Shown: positions 1 to 12,261 of the stretch, in pieces
Position numbering within the stretch: position 1 is the stretch's first letter
Layout of the letters: every line of letters begins with the position of its first letter
Assembly: GCA_963930655.1 (NCBI GenBank)
Contig: OZ005615.1
Location: 16,758,001-16,822,000 of the forward strand
Direction of reading: 5' to 3'
Source of the DNA: Myrica gale
Taxonomy: Eukaryota > Streptophyta > Magnoliopsida > Fagales > Myricaceae
DNA length: 64,000 nucleotides
The notes under the pieces: model-generated
Seen by the model: only the letters and a program-made list of their open reading frames with translations
The model's database searches: none
What the model was told of the DNA's origin: nothing
Position numbers and translations under genes: made by a program

Positions 1-1859
1 CCTGAGCAAGACCCCATACAGAATTAAAAAAAATATTTTTGTGTTGTAGATTACCCAAAAAATAAAAAGAAAATGAGCTAAGGAAAAAAAGAATGACAAG
101 ATGCAATATTTTCATATTTTTTATGTGAGTGAACTGTCTCTTTTTGCTCATTGAGTGATATGTTTCTCTTAGGCCTCCCTTTGTTTTTTCAGATTTATGA
201 AATTTGTTCGGAGAGAAAAAATATATTATAAATTTCTTAACTGTGCAAGTTATGAGGTCTTGATATCATGTATGAGAGTCTTTTAAAAAATAATGAACGG
301 GGTCTTTGAATATTTTATATTAAATATTAATTTTCAGATAATTTTAAATATTTTATATTAAAATTTATAGAAAAAGCCCACTGATTTATATGGCCTTAGG
401 CCTACATTAGGCTTGAGCCGGCCCTGTCTATTTGTAGGTCTCAAATTGTTCAGCTCATGACATTTACAACTCCGTGGCCGAATCTTAAGGTTGGCAATGG
501 CGGACGACTCGGGCGAGTCATTAAGGGCAACCGCAAAAGAAATGAAAGTATTCTTTGGCGACAAGAATAAGAATAATAAACATTTATGATTGAGCCGTGA
601 GTGGTCTTCCTGCAAGATGTCCCCGTTGGCCGATGAGGACACGCACTGTGACAGAGGGACTATTTTTTCTAATCACGAAAACTCATGGATTAATTTGTCA
701 AAAGGTTATATTTAGGTTGTGTTTGTGTTGAAATATTTTTATATTTTTTTATGGGAGAAAGAGAGATTATATTGTAATATTTTATTAGGAGAGAATATTT
801 TGGAAAAAATTGTGTTAGCAAACGCAGCCTTATAAGGCCTGGTTGTACAATTAAGCCTATATAGTTACAACAACCATTGATGTTGTTGGAACAATACTTT
901 AATCTTTTGGGACCATTAATCTCTCATCCTAAAAGACTACTTTTTCGAGGCAAAACTTAAATTCGTCCCCTAAAACATTCTCGTTCCGAAAAATTGACAT
1001 TTGGGAAGATTATGTTTCGTCCCAGAATACGAACATCTCGTCCCAAAAACTCAACTTTGTAGTGTCAGAGACATGAGAGATCAAGGCAGGTCTTAATGGT
1101 GATCTAGAGAGAGAGCATGTTAGCAACATGCAAGCAGAGGAGCACAATTTTACGTGGAGAAACAGGAAAAGGGGAAAACACAGAATCCAGGTATACATGG
1201 GTTTTATCTCTGCAGTATCCTATTCCGTCTCTCTCCTTTTTTGGCCGTCCCTCATTTTAAGGTGTCTGCAACTTTTGGAAGTGGAACCAGTCGGGTATAT
1301 ATTAATGGTGGAAGAGGAACACCAAATGCATTGGCTGCATTGGCGTCTACAACCTTCAGTGCTAGCCATAAGAAATATACGGGGATGATCCTCTTTGCAG
1401 ATACTGTTAAGAGGAAGGCGGACATGCCGATCAAGAGGGGGGAAACATCTTCCGAGCGATATAACAACATTCTATTATAAGACTAGATCGTCCTCTTTCA
1501 ATATATATGGTGACTAAAGTTGTCGCTACCTGCTAAAGATACGGCCTACGTATGTCACAACAATGTTTTGACCGCTTAGTTGGGTACATACTTGGGTCTG
1601 GATAGTTCTCCATCTTCTTGTAATCTTCATACGACATTAACACATTTATGCAAATACAGCCTAATTCCTGAAATTGGTCCTCCATTGATCAAGTGATATA
1701 TATCATCACTGAGAATTGTAGAACACGCCATACCCAACCCGCTATTTGAGATGTTCATACCAAGTCCCAGAAATGGGGTAACATTTTTATTGCAGCAAAC
1801 TTTCTGACTGAAACTCCTTGTATGTATCAGAACACACCTCCATATTTTCCTTTCTCCTC
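1..1859. other. Intergenic region with no recognised gene
   Basis: AT-rich sequence without a coding pattern I recognise. Short open frames occur at 1128-1480 (plus) and 1252-1470 (minus), but they resemble no family I know and have no clear splice partners. The last few hundred bases are downstream of the omega-amidase stop codon and probably include its 3' UTR. Confidence 0.5.
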
Positions 1860-4800
1860 TCACTGAGAGTATAGCCTCTGAACGTCTACCAATTGGTAAA
1901 GATCACCTCGCTGTTGCTTTGACAAGGGGAGGTTTGACCTGAATATAATCATGATTTAATCAGGATAGAAGTATGCCCCGTAAACTTGTTTAAAATTATT
2001 TCTGAGAGTAAACTTATTATGTAAGATAGGGACGAACTCTACCTCCTGAGTTCAATCAATGAATAATCGATCTCTGCTATGACAATAGCCTCATCATGCT
2101 CAGTGGTAGCCAGGACTTCTCCAAACTGCCACAGTTACTCTCTGTGAGTACTCGTGTTCAAGGAGTCATCTTTTACTATTTCCATTCAGCATACATCAAT
2201 CGGCCAAGGAATGGCTATAGTAAAAGAAAAGCAATATTTCAGTATCCACTTACTGGTCCAGCGAGAGTGGAGTGTCCCCAGGCCACATAACCAGCTCCAG
2301 CATCTCGGGCAGGTGAACAGGTTGCCACATATAACTGTGCTCTCGAAAATTTGCAACAAACACAGTGAACAAGCTTGAGATACTCCTTATCGGTAAAAAC
2401 AAATAATCATCAAAACAATAAATACAAGGACATAATTTAAATCAACTTTGATGCCTTCCAAGAGATAACTGATCATTTGGTGACACGTGAGACAGCAGGA
2501 CTTTCTAGACTCGGGAATTCTGAACCATGTTCATTGGCTACGACATCAGTGGTAGAATGGATGAAAAAGAAAAAATATTAACTGCTAACCAACTTTCCTT
2601 TGTAAAACTGCCAACAAAGAACTCTGATCCAATTTATCTAGCGTGGGAACCAAAATCTGCTACCATAATCCAGCAATGTCCATACTTTTCATTTTTAAAA
2701 AAGCTCTTGTTATCATGGAGGCAGCTAGCGTCACTTAAAAAGAAGGAAATTTCAGAGAAGGGGAGTGAGAAACCGAGAACCTCTCTCCATACAAATAGCA
2801 CGGCCACTTACATAACCATAATTAGTCCATGTAAACGAGAACCTCTCTCCATAAGAAGTATAATACCCTTCTGAAACTGGTAAGCTCTAACCATAGAACC
2901 TATCAAAAGATTTCTATTTGCTGACATGGTGATATGAGCTTCAGAAGCTACTCGAAGACACCAATAATGAGACCAAGGTAAACCACAAGACTCATCACAT
3001 ACAACAAGGAGAATCAATTTTGTTCGCACACCTGATTGTCTGCAGCCCTGCACAGGAAAAAGAAAGGCACATTTCACTAAATGAATGATGATCAATCATC
3101 TTGTAACACTAGAATAGATGAGTCCTTTATGCATAAAACTACAGATCCATGAATAATCAAGGAGGGGCATGGGAAAAGGGGGATACTGAAGGAGAAGCAA
3201 AATGTCAAAAGAAAGATAGCTTCTTCTTCTTTTCTGTTGGAGCAGAAAACAAAGATATTAAATCCCACTTCTCTAACTTAAAGCATCAAGCACTAGTGAC
3301 ATTGAGAAAGCCCTCATGATATCCAACACTAAAGATGTCAAACTATCCTGATTGCGATAGCAGAGCGTTTTGTGCAATAGAGTTGTGCAATTAAGTACAA
3401 TTATCACTACCTTGCCCTCTGCAATAACTCCCAATGCAATGGTCCAGTAGTCATGTTAAATGCCCCAGGATAGCATATCAAGTGAGCACATGATGTCAAA
3501 AACTAATTTTGTCAATGTTTAATACCTCTATAAACAAGAAAATGAATGTGAACAATGACATACAAATTTCAAAATTAGATCAATGAAAGGGAATCGTAAT
3601 TTAAAAAAATGCCAGAAACCTACAGCAAAGTTATTGAAATGAATTTAGATACCAATAACATTATAAGGAGTATTAATAAACCATCCTTATAAAGGGGCTG
3701 GATTGTGTACAAATAAACATTTTCTTGTCATTCATCTACTTATGATGATTATCATCAAAAGGTTCCTATATATTGAAATAGTTTATGCTAGAAAAATATT
3801 TTCCATTGCAAAACCGTATTTGTTGTAATGAGTCACAACCTACAGAAATATATCAACAAACAGAAGAAACATAAAGATAGTAGTAATCGAGACAAACTTA
3901 CAAGAGTCAGTAACATCTTACAACCTTACTGAAGCATTACCATACTGTCCTTTACATGACCATGAGAATGACTGGAATAGAGACATGGATGAAAGGGATT
4001 GAGCAATAGACAGATTCTTTTCCTTCTGAGATGTTCTCTATTAACTGTTTTTTTTTCTGATTTTTTGGGGGGGGGGGGGGGTGGTCAGCTTACCACTGTG
4101 TACACTGACACTATCTTCTTTTATATGTTTCATTTGCATCCTTCAATGGATGTCTGCTTTTGAAATCATTTAAATGGCCTCTGAAAAATGCAATTTTTGG
4201 AACTCAAAATTAAGACATCACCATATCATAAAAAGCAATAGAAAAAAGTACCACAAATTTCTTATTATAATCAAAGTGGTTGACAAATCAAAATAATTAC
4301 CAAGATATTAGCCATTGAAACTCAATAGTTAAAGATACATCCACCAGTAGAGTGAAATGTTTGACTTTTGACAGGTTGATTGAAGGAACAAACAAACCTC
4401 TTGCTGCATATATCATCGCCAGCTCCTGAAAGCGAAGATCATAACAGATGCCTATGCCAATACGCCCAACATCTGGATGAGCACATAATTGTTATAATGA
4501 CCGAAGAAGAAACAAAGAACTACCCGAGAGATGGATGAGGGGATTGGCAAATTATGCATGAAGAGATCTCCTGAAGGTTAATCCAATAATATTACCACAA
4601 GTCATCTCTTTCAGAATACAAGCTAGTTGCCAAGAAACAGTCTTAAGAGAAGACCCTTTTCTTGGTCATCAAAATAATTTATATTTACAAATATTACCTG
4701 TATCCACGATGGTAGGAGTCTCCCCTGCCGTGAGAGTCTTTGATTCCATAAAGGTAATCTTCCCAGGAATGTCAATATCAAAAAGGTGTACCTGCAGTCC

Positions 4801-6593
4801 AACAGGAACATCAGAAACTATTGCAGTAGCCAGCAATAAAGAGATCTGTGAAATGATGTTCTACACAGGGTTGGTTAATTATACTTGAGACATGTATGCC
4901 TCAAACAAGGATTGGGTTCGTGACATCATGTCTCTGACATGTAAAAACAAGACGAGTTACTACATAAGCATAACCAAGGATCATTTTCTAATTTACACAT
5001 AAAAAAAGGAGCACGAATAAAAGAGATGGATAAATTACATTATTGACTGATAATATATAGTCTGACAAGATTAGACTCCTAAATGGAAAATCCCAGCGAC
5101 AACTTAAGATACAAAACACCAAGACAAGGAACGTATCTTAGATTTATCTATGTTGGTTGTTTTATATTTGGTGTGGCATGTATAATGGAATACCAAAGAT
5201 CATAGACTCTGTTTGATATCATATACCATGAATGGGTATGCAAAGACATCAATTGGTAGATTGGCATATTCTGTGATTAACCTACACCATATAAGGCAAG
5301 TCTCAAAGAGTACCTTTCGGTGCTTAGCTTTCAGTTTTCCATCTGTACCAAAGACGCAACAAGTATTATACACGGAATTCCCTGAACGTTCTGGTATAGA
5401 ACCACCAACTATTGTTATCTTCAGAAGTCGAGAAACTTCAGACAGCATAGTTGTTGAAGGAGATGCATCACCACCTGCATCAATGTCCTCTGCATAGACT
5501 AGGAAGCAATCGTTTGAATATGGACTATTCCATATTTCCTGAAATGAGAAAATGGAGTCACAGTCCAAAATGAGAAAATGGAATGTGGACTATTCCATAT
5601 TTCTTATGTGTTTCTATTTCGAATGTGTCGGCTTCTTTTATGTCAAAAAACCAAAGGGGTTAAAGACACACATTCCTGTCTGTAGAACTAAATTGAATGG
5701 CTGATAGAAAACAAATTAGATTTGACTAGAATTTTTGTTCCACAGACTGGAAAACTAAAAAAATTATAGATAGCAAAGGAGCATAAAACCAAGAATTCAA
5801 GTCAATTTTTTCTACTAAACAGCCATAAGGAACCACTCATTGAAATAATCAGTAGACATCATGTTAAAATTTAAGGAATCACACGCTTAGCAAAAGAAAA
5901 AAGTAGTTCTTTTTGGTCCTAGAAATTTTCGAACAGACACCACAAAGAAGTATGCGCTAATGTTAGGCTTAGCACATGGATTTCTGATATTTTATAGAAA
6001 ATATGCATGCTACTAACTCATCGCTCACTATGCAAAGATCATATCATATCCCAAGGCAGTGCATTTAAAATTGCACAAGACTAGATGCACTCACCGGCAA
6101 GAGAACAAGCTGGGCACCCTTTGCCGCGGCCTCCCCGATCGCCTTCCGAGCATGCGCGATGTTCCTCTCCTTATCCGGCGTCACCGATATTTGGCACAGC
6201 CCAATCTTGAACTAAAATCACCGCAAAACAAAAACACACCGTGAGCATATCTGTTTCTCCAACCAAACAAACACCAAAATGGTCCCAAATTAACAGCAAG
6301 GGAGAGAAAGACTTTGCCTTGGTGACCGGGGGTGTGGGCAAGGGAATGACAGGAGGTGCCCTGGCTTGTTCGGGCTTGTAAGAGGAAGCCATAATGGAAG
6401 CGAAGCCGGAGTGGATTTGGGTTTTCTGGGTGAAATTGATGAAATTCCCGTAGTGTTTGGGATTGAGAAGAATATGGCAGGCAGGGAGGGACCTAAATGG
6501 TAAAATAGAGCGAGACAGAGAGTGAGAGGAGTGGGGGTGGACTAGTGACTTGGAGCTGTGCAAAGATGATAATGCTGCTTGAACTTGGTCCAA
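1860..6593 (-). CDS. Omega-amidase / Nit2-like nitrilase, probably plastid-targeted
   Basis: This enzyme family hydrolyses alpha-ketoglutaramate and alpha-ketosuccinamate to the keto acid and ammonia. Ten exons on the minus strand join in frame: 6593-6318, 6211-6095, 5538-5314, 4791-4698, 4472-4398, 3489-3411, 3047-3032, 2334-2254, 2125-2043 and 1938-1860. Together they give 374 residues, close to the plant family length. The nitrilase triad is visible: Glu132 in LLPEIWN, the Lys of KHRK near residue 206 and Cys247 in GIGICYD. Conserved blocks [30 protein letters not shown] and [10 protein letters not shown] follow in the right order. About 65 Ser-rich residues precede the catalytic domain and look like a transit peptide (inference). 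Oddities: intron 1 has a GC donor, exon 7 has only 16 nt, and the acceptor before exon 6 reads AT, not AG. If that acceptor is real, splicing of this copy may be impaired. The family call is very secure; activity is not. Confidence 0.93.
4066..4081 (+). repeat. Poly-G run in an intron
   Basis: About sixteen consecutive G follow a T-rich stretch inside intron 4 of the omega-amidase gene (C-run on the transcribed strand). Such runs are slippage-prone and often mis-sized in assemblies, so length is uncertain. Confidence 0.8.
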
Positions 6594-6924
6594 TGCACTC
6601 TAGGTGTTGCTTTAGACGCCGCTTTTTCGGTCCACCCGCTTTGCCGTTCAAGGCAAACGACGCCTCCTTTTTCCTTTTTTTTTTTTTCTACGTGGCAAAC
6701 GACGCCTTCATTCATGAAATTTCACGGCCACAATCCCCAATTCTTTATTGAAACGTTTTTAACGACCATTATTTTACAAATTTAATATATTTTTTTACCA
6801 ACTACCACTTTTAACGTCTTTTTATAAATTATAACGACTCTTTTTACTTTTGATAAAAAAAACAATTCAATTAAAAAAATTAGCTCAAGGCCGACTTCCA
6901 ATTTCTTTACAACTTTCTTTGAAA

Positions 6925-7190
6925 AAAAATAGCATAAATACATTTTTCTCTAATTATAAGATTTTGACGCTTTAAACCCAAAACTATTATATTGTCACAT
7001 TTTACTCATCCGCGATCACTAAAAAATTATTTTTCTTTCGAATTAACGAAAAGTTTTAACAAGTGTAAAGTATCTAAAATCTAAATAGATATGTATAATG
7101 TAACAAAAAAAATGCATTAAGGAGCAAAGTGTCGAGACTCATATATTTAGAAGATATAAAGTATATTTATTCCAAAAAAAATTAGAGTTA
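6925..7190. repeat. MITE-like inverted repeat, family A
   Basis: The left end (ATAAATACATTTTTCTC) and the reverse complement of the right end (AATAAATATACTTTATATC) are similar. Related elements with the same terminal theme are seen at about 15020-15390 and 22745-23225. The terminal repeats are degenerate and no target duplication was resolved. Confidence 0.45.
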
Positions 7191-7254
7191 AAGATGTTTT
7201 GAGTCCTTAAGTTTTGAACTCTTTTAAAAATAGCTCCTAAATTTTTAAGGCGAA

Positions 7255-7470
7255 ATTACTCAAATGGTCTCCTTAGGGTTTCATTTTGTTACAAATTGTT
7301 CCATGTGGTTTCACTTTATTAATTTGGACGGAAATTCTATTTTGATTTAGTGAAATGACGATTTTTTTATAATTATATTTTTATAGGGGTAAAGTTGTAA
7401 TTTCACTAAACCAAAATAATAATTTTCGTCCAAATTAACGGTGCGGTGCAAAGTGTAAATGATTATGTTA
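7255..7470. repeat. MITE-like inverted repeat
   Basis: The arm with TTTATTAATTTGGACG and then TTTGATTTAGTGAAAT is answered downstream by ATTTCACTAAACCAAAAT and then CGTCCAAATTAACGG. The arms are imperfect and surround a T-rich loop. No coding capacity. Confidence 0.45.
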
Positions 7471-8894
7471 GAAAATAATCTTAGTTGGCTTTACTTCGTA
7501 TGTAATTAAGTTTAACTCCTGAGATATCAAGGTGTAAAGAAGCTCCTATGAAGAATTGAAGACAACAGTAAAAATACACATCTGAACATATTTTCCTAGG
7601 TGTCAAGTTTGATTGAAGTAAGATTGGGATCAGTTAACGCGAGAAGCTGACGCTACTTTTTTACTATGAAAATTCAAGTCAGTTGCAAGTTTTACAGAAT
7701 CGCGACTTAGAGAACTGTTATAGCATATTTTAGTTAGACCGTTTTTAACTAATTAAAGGACGCCAAGAAGACCCAGGAAGTCTCGAAACTTTCACTTTTA
7801 GTCGTGTATTACCCTCAACATATAACCCCAATATTCTATTATTATTCTTTTAACTTAGAAAAATTCAGATATTGACCCTTCAACGAAAAACTATCTCTAG
7901 AAACTCTGTGATTTGATCACCATCGTATTTTCCCAAAAGAAATTCGAGATCTTGAGATCTATTCCCTCTCTTTAGGTTCTTAGTTCCAGATTTGATCACC
8001 ATTGTATTTCCCCAAAGAAATTCGAGATCTTCGGAAGGTGCTGAAAATCTTGAAGGTCGCGAGTGCCCTGTTCATGAGGTTGTTGTTGTTGTGAGTTCAC
8101 ATGGAGGACGGTAAGGTATGGACATCAAAGTAAAAATTCTTAACTTTTTGAATGGATGAGATGTTCGCAATCCCTGCTAAAGTGCATATCTGAATGATGT
8201 ATTTCGGGTAAGAAATCAAGAGTGTTAGATTAGAATTCTTTTCTCTCTCAACTCTGTCCTCACACAATAAAGGTCTGCCCAGGGACGGAATTCCTCAGCA
8301 CTGACTTGTTGAAAATTACTTCATTGTGCATTGGTTGTATTCAGGACATGAGGATTTTTCAGCTGGCATTGAGACTGCAAGAGAGTATTTGTGTCCATGA
8401 ACTGTTTGTCATAATGCACAAGAATAATGGGCAATTGTAAACAAAATGATCGAACCAATAACACATACAGACCATGCATACTTTATCAAATAACATCACA
8501 AGGAAACTAGCAAGTAGTTCATAATGACATGCTGCAACATCTACAGATCTGTTTTAAGCAATTTAGGTTTATGACGATTGAAATTATGCAACATCAGCGA
8601 GTGCTTCATAATTTAACTCATGGATACAAACTGCTACCTATAGAGAAACAAGATCTTTCTAGAATGACCTTATAGTATAGTTCAAACTTATATCTCTTCT
8701 GTGGAAAAGGATAAGTATTTGACATATGTCATGTAAAAAGGATGCTCAACCTCTAGCATACGAAAATCTGCACAGAAAAATGTTATTTTCCTACCAAAAC
8801 ATAAGGCTGGAACTGTACGCTTCAAGAACAGAAAAAAATAATCGCAAGAAAAAGAGTACTAAGATATCCACAGACAAAATGCATTAAAAGGTAC

Positions 8895-9172
8895 CTTAAG
8901 AGCCTTCAAGAATTTTGAAGTGCCACTCTGTGCAATAGTTCCAAGACAGTACAATGAGCTCTTCTTTGGTCATTCCAATGCCAGTGTCTACAAATTCAAT
9001 AAATTTCACCTCAAACAACTCCTCTCTATCGTCCGAGAAAGATTCACTAGAACTTAGAAACTCAATTATAAGGAAAAGATTCAACAATAATTTAGCTCTA
9101 CCAGCATCTTCAAGCAGTGAAGGTTCAGTCACATTTAAGAATCTCAACTTTTCTAGAGCATCACTAGCATTA
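8895..9172 (-). pseudogene. HSP90-5: HSP90 exon remnant, plastid HSP90-5-like
   Basis: A single exon of an organellar HSP90 chaperone. The minus strand encodes NASDALEKLRFLNVTEPSLL and then DTGIGMTKEEL, which are ATP-binding motifs of the HSP90 N-terminal domain, with wording closest to plastid HSP90C. A CAG acceptor lies just before it and a GT donor follows CTTAAG, so exon borders are preserved. It is broken. About 57 extra bases replace the DLEIRIKPD-type segment between LLEDAG and DTGIGM. A one-base shift after TKEELI throws TIAQSGTSKFLKALK into another frame. No neighbouring HSP90 exons were found within 700 bases downstream on that strand. This is a relic, not a working chaperone gene. 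Confidence 0.85.
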
Positions 9173-9839
9173 CTGCAACATAAGCATAAAACTGAGTGAA
9201 TGCAATAATCCAAATACAAAAGAGTATATATAGGAATCATACAATTTCTGGAGATGAGAAGCACAAAATTGAGCTTTTGCAAATAACTTAAATGTTCCTC
9301 AATTAAACCTCCCATATTTAAGTTCTAAATCGACAAACGAAGGGCACTTGACTTAGAAATAGCATAAGGTACCCCCGATGCCCCCCTCCCCTACCCAAAA
9401 AAAAAATTGAAAACGCATAAGGTACCCATTTGTTTCTGCTGTAACCTGAGAAATCTGCCCCCTTTTCCATTTTGATGGATTCCAACTCTTCGTCCACATC
9501 TGTCTCCACAGCTTTGTGAATCAAAATTGCATCTTCACTGTGACTATACGTGTATCAGAAACAAGTCTGTCATGGATTCGTCTGAAGATTCAAATCGCAG
9601 TGAAGGGGAGAAGATTCAAATTGCGAGGCGACGAATTACCCAAAGAGAAGAGCTGGAATCCGGGTCTGAAATCGCGGGTCATCCTCACACGGATCGGTTC
9701 ATTCTCTAATCGGGTCGGAAGTGTTATCTTCATTTTAAATGAGGTGGCGTGTTCTGGACCGCTGAACTTTGAATATACACCGTCGCTCAGCACCTCTCAG
9801 CATATTAAGGCTCAACATATTAACCGAACCCTTTGCTTC

Positions 9840-10792
9840 CAGTATCATTCAGGCACAACTCTCGGCCTTGTTGGAGTACTCTGGGCTCTTTCATGGCAGC
9901 AGTTCCAGGTCGAATCACCAAGAGACAGAGTTTGATCCATGGACGCAAGCTGGAGAAGTCCCTAGTGCACTATCAGTCCTAATAGTTACGTGTGAACTAT
10001 TTCACACCCAAAGCAGTTCCTTTTCCATGCTATTCTCTATGCCCAACCACAGGCCCTATGATGAATCCGAAATGTATTCCTTAACATCATCTTCGACTTC
10101 TGTGGATTGAACCTTATCTTTAGGAACTTCATCTACACGTCTGACGGAAGATGACGAAAAGCGACGACGCTCTGCTTCATCCTTGTCCAACTTTTGCTGG
10201 GACTTGTTACAGACCAAACATACTCCCTCGGCAATAATGGCAGCAATAACAACTCGGCCAATGACCCCCTCCTCGCTTGTCGTTGTGCCAACTGTGACAC
10301 CACTTCCACACCCCTTTGGAGGAATGGTCCACGAGGCCCAAAGGTGCTCTCATTATATACATCACTTCGTTTCTTGTTCGTATCAAAAAGTTATTTCCTT
10401 GTGTTCACTTCTCATCTACTTGTCTTTTGTGTACTCGTTTTTTATTTTAAATATTCGCTTTATAGTAATCCGTAGAAATTCATGAAATGTAGTCGCTATG
10501 CAATGCCTGTGGGATCCGATTCAAGAAAGAGGAGAGGAGGGCTACTTCTGTTGACTCGACGACCACCAATAATAGAGGACTGATGGAGCAAAATCACATG
10601 CACAGCCACCATAACAATTCATGGTATGCCCATCTACAGACGCAGAAAGTTTCGTGCTTCTCTTCGGGCATTGGCAACAAGTTCCGGTTCATCGACGACA
10701 ATGACCGAGATTCCGATACCGGCATTCCCTTTCTTTCTTGGCTTCTCAATGTCACAGATAGGCCGAGTCTTGTCCATGACTTCACAAGATGA
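9840..10792 (+). pseudogene. HAN: HANABA TARANU-like GATA factor, broken copy
   Basis: HAN-type B-GATA factors regulate shoot meristem boundaries and flower and embryo patterning. Exon 1 runs to 10343 and exon 2 is 10493-10792, joined in phase 0 through a GT-AG intron. Together they rebuild the GATA zinc finger: CANCDTTSTPLWRNGPRGPK in exon 1, then SLCNACGIRFKKEERRA in exon 2. The C-terminus NVTDRPSLVHDFTR is the HAN signature. Upstream, family-like segments SGLFHGSSS, FSMLFSMPNHR and TLSLGTSSTRL appear in order. Defects: TGA at 10108-10110 replaces the Cys expected before TLSLGT; a one-base loss near 10227 shifts the frame before NNGSNNNSANDP; an Arg before the finger reads Cys; and no convincing start codon precedes the SGLFH segment. 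Exon 2 is undamaged, so decay looks recent. Assembly error at the two lesions is an alternative. Confidence 0.85.
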
Positions 10793-11204
10793 AAAATTTG
10801 ACGGTCAAGATCAACCAAGTTTTGATTACATGATGATGTCGAAGATGTTGGTCGTAGATGATCCAGTCTGGAAGCAAAGTGACGCACGTGGAGATCCAGT
10901 CGGGAAGAAAGAAAGACATGAAAGGAGGGTAAAACGAAGAAAATAAACGTAAGTGACGCACGCGAACGCACGTTGGCTAATCACCGTCTAAATTAACGGC
11001 TAAATCGACTTCAGAGTGCTAATCGACGAAAATCAAAAGATTGTGGGCTCAATGTCACGAAATCAAAACAAGAGGATGCAAAATGTCAGACACCCCATAG
11101 TTGAGGGGTGCAAAGTGTACTTTCTCCTAAAATGTAATACAATGTGAAATGGCAATGTCCCTCAGCTATAACCCAAAGGTACCAACTAACCAACCCGTCC
11201 ATCC

Positions 11205-11335
11205 ACTTCCCGCTTAAAAAATTAATGGGAAGTGGTGACTTAACATTTCTTAACACACCTGCATAAAAAAAATGTGCCACGTGTCATCTAGGGCTACTTT
11301 CACCATGTCATATACGTAGTCAACTCAAATGCCAT
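11205..11335 (+). repeat. Single arm related to the 27.5-kb fold-back element
   Basis: Shares a long run of similarity with 27598-27735, including GGAAGTGGTGAC, CATTTCTTAACAC, CACGTGTCATCT and GTCAACTCAAATG. Only one arm is seen here, so this is a truncated or solo copy. Confidence 0.65.
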
Positions 11336-11354
11336 GTCGTTTTTTTTTTTAAAA

Positions 11355-11575
11355 AGGGTTAATTAAAAAAAACCCCTCAAATTATGCCACTTATCCCGAA
11401 ATCCCCCATAAGCTTTAACACGTGTCAACCCGGCCCCTTAAACTTATGTAAACATTTCATTTTCGTTTTTGACTCATTTTTAACAATGTCGTACAGTGTA
11501 TTCCTTGTCACACGTGTGTATGACCTGAGCTCCCTCATAATAAAAGACCAAAATGACCCTGTTTATGCGTTGCAC
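11355..11575 (+). repeat. Dispersed repeat, copy 1 (copy 2 at 50405-50620)
   Basis: Both copies run from GGGTTAATTA through AAACCCCTC, CCACTTAT, CGTGTCAA, CCCCTTAAACTTA, CATTTCATTTTCGTTTTTG and TTTTTAACRATGTCGTAC to a CACACGTG segment. Same orientation. The middle is nearly identical and the ends are divergent. Family unknown, no coding capacity. Confidence 0.75.
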
Positions 11576-12261
11576 TAACTGAGACAAAGCAAATATAATC
11601 CCACCGAAGCAAACCCATTGCTTTTCGAAGCAAGAAGACGAGGAAGACGAGGAAGGCGTTGCTTTGAGGATGAAATGCTTTGAGCGGTTACGCCTGGGGT
11701 CAAAAGATCTTTCTCCTTTTCTTCCGTCTCCTACACCCTCTGCTCCTCAATCAACACTTCACATTCCTCTGATTTCAGCAGAAAAACAATGGGAGAGAGA
11801 TGAGGGAAGTCATAAGCATACACATTGGACAGGCAGAGATTCAGGTGGGGAATTCATGCTGGGAGCTCTACTATCTCGAACATGGAATCCATCCTGATGG
11901 GATGATGCCCAGGTCTCTCTCTCTCTCTCGATTTACGCACTTATTGATATTCATCATAATGATCTTTCCTGGTGCCGTATTACAAGTCTTCGCATCTTGA
12001 TTTGGCTTTACCTCTTTTCTTGTATTTCGTTTTTCTTTTTTCCCTGGTAGAGTGAATGCACGAGGAAGACGTTACTTTGAGGAAAACCCCATTTATGCCA
12101 TGAAATGCTTGGGTTGAGGAAGACGTTGCAGCTTGCCCTAAAACTGTTAATCGTTAACGAATACACGATACATGCATGGACAAAATGCATTGTCTAGAGG
12201 ACAAGTGATTTTTTCCTTTCTCCTAATGTCAACGAATAAATGGGTTTATGGGGGCAATTTG

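Larger units (their letters stand above)
6594..8894. other. Intergenic, AT-rich, MITE-like repeats
   Basis: Holds the 5' flank of the omega-amidase gene and then AT-rich repeats. About 6925-7190 is an imperfect inverted repeat whose right end (caaagtgt, then tataaagtatatttat) recurs near 15.3 and 23.2 kb. About 7255-7470 is a second inverted repeat built on TAATTTGGACG / CGTCCAAATTA. I see no gene between 7.5 and 8.9 kb. Confidence 0.5.
10793..12261. other. Intergenic, dispersed repeats
   Basis: No gene recognised. About 11090-11140 matches the right end of the family A repeats (gggtgcaaagtgtac). About 11205-11335 matches one arm of the fold-back element at 27.5-28.0 kb (CACTTCCCG, AAGTGGTGAC, CATTTCTTAACAC, CACGTGTCAT). 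About 11355-11575 matches 50405-50620. Confidence 0.5.

Noticed and set aside
1128..1480. Overlapping plus-strand frames of 86 and 108 codons
   Set aside because: No known motif, overlapping frames on both strands, no leader or splice support.
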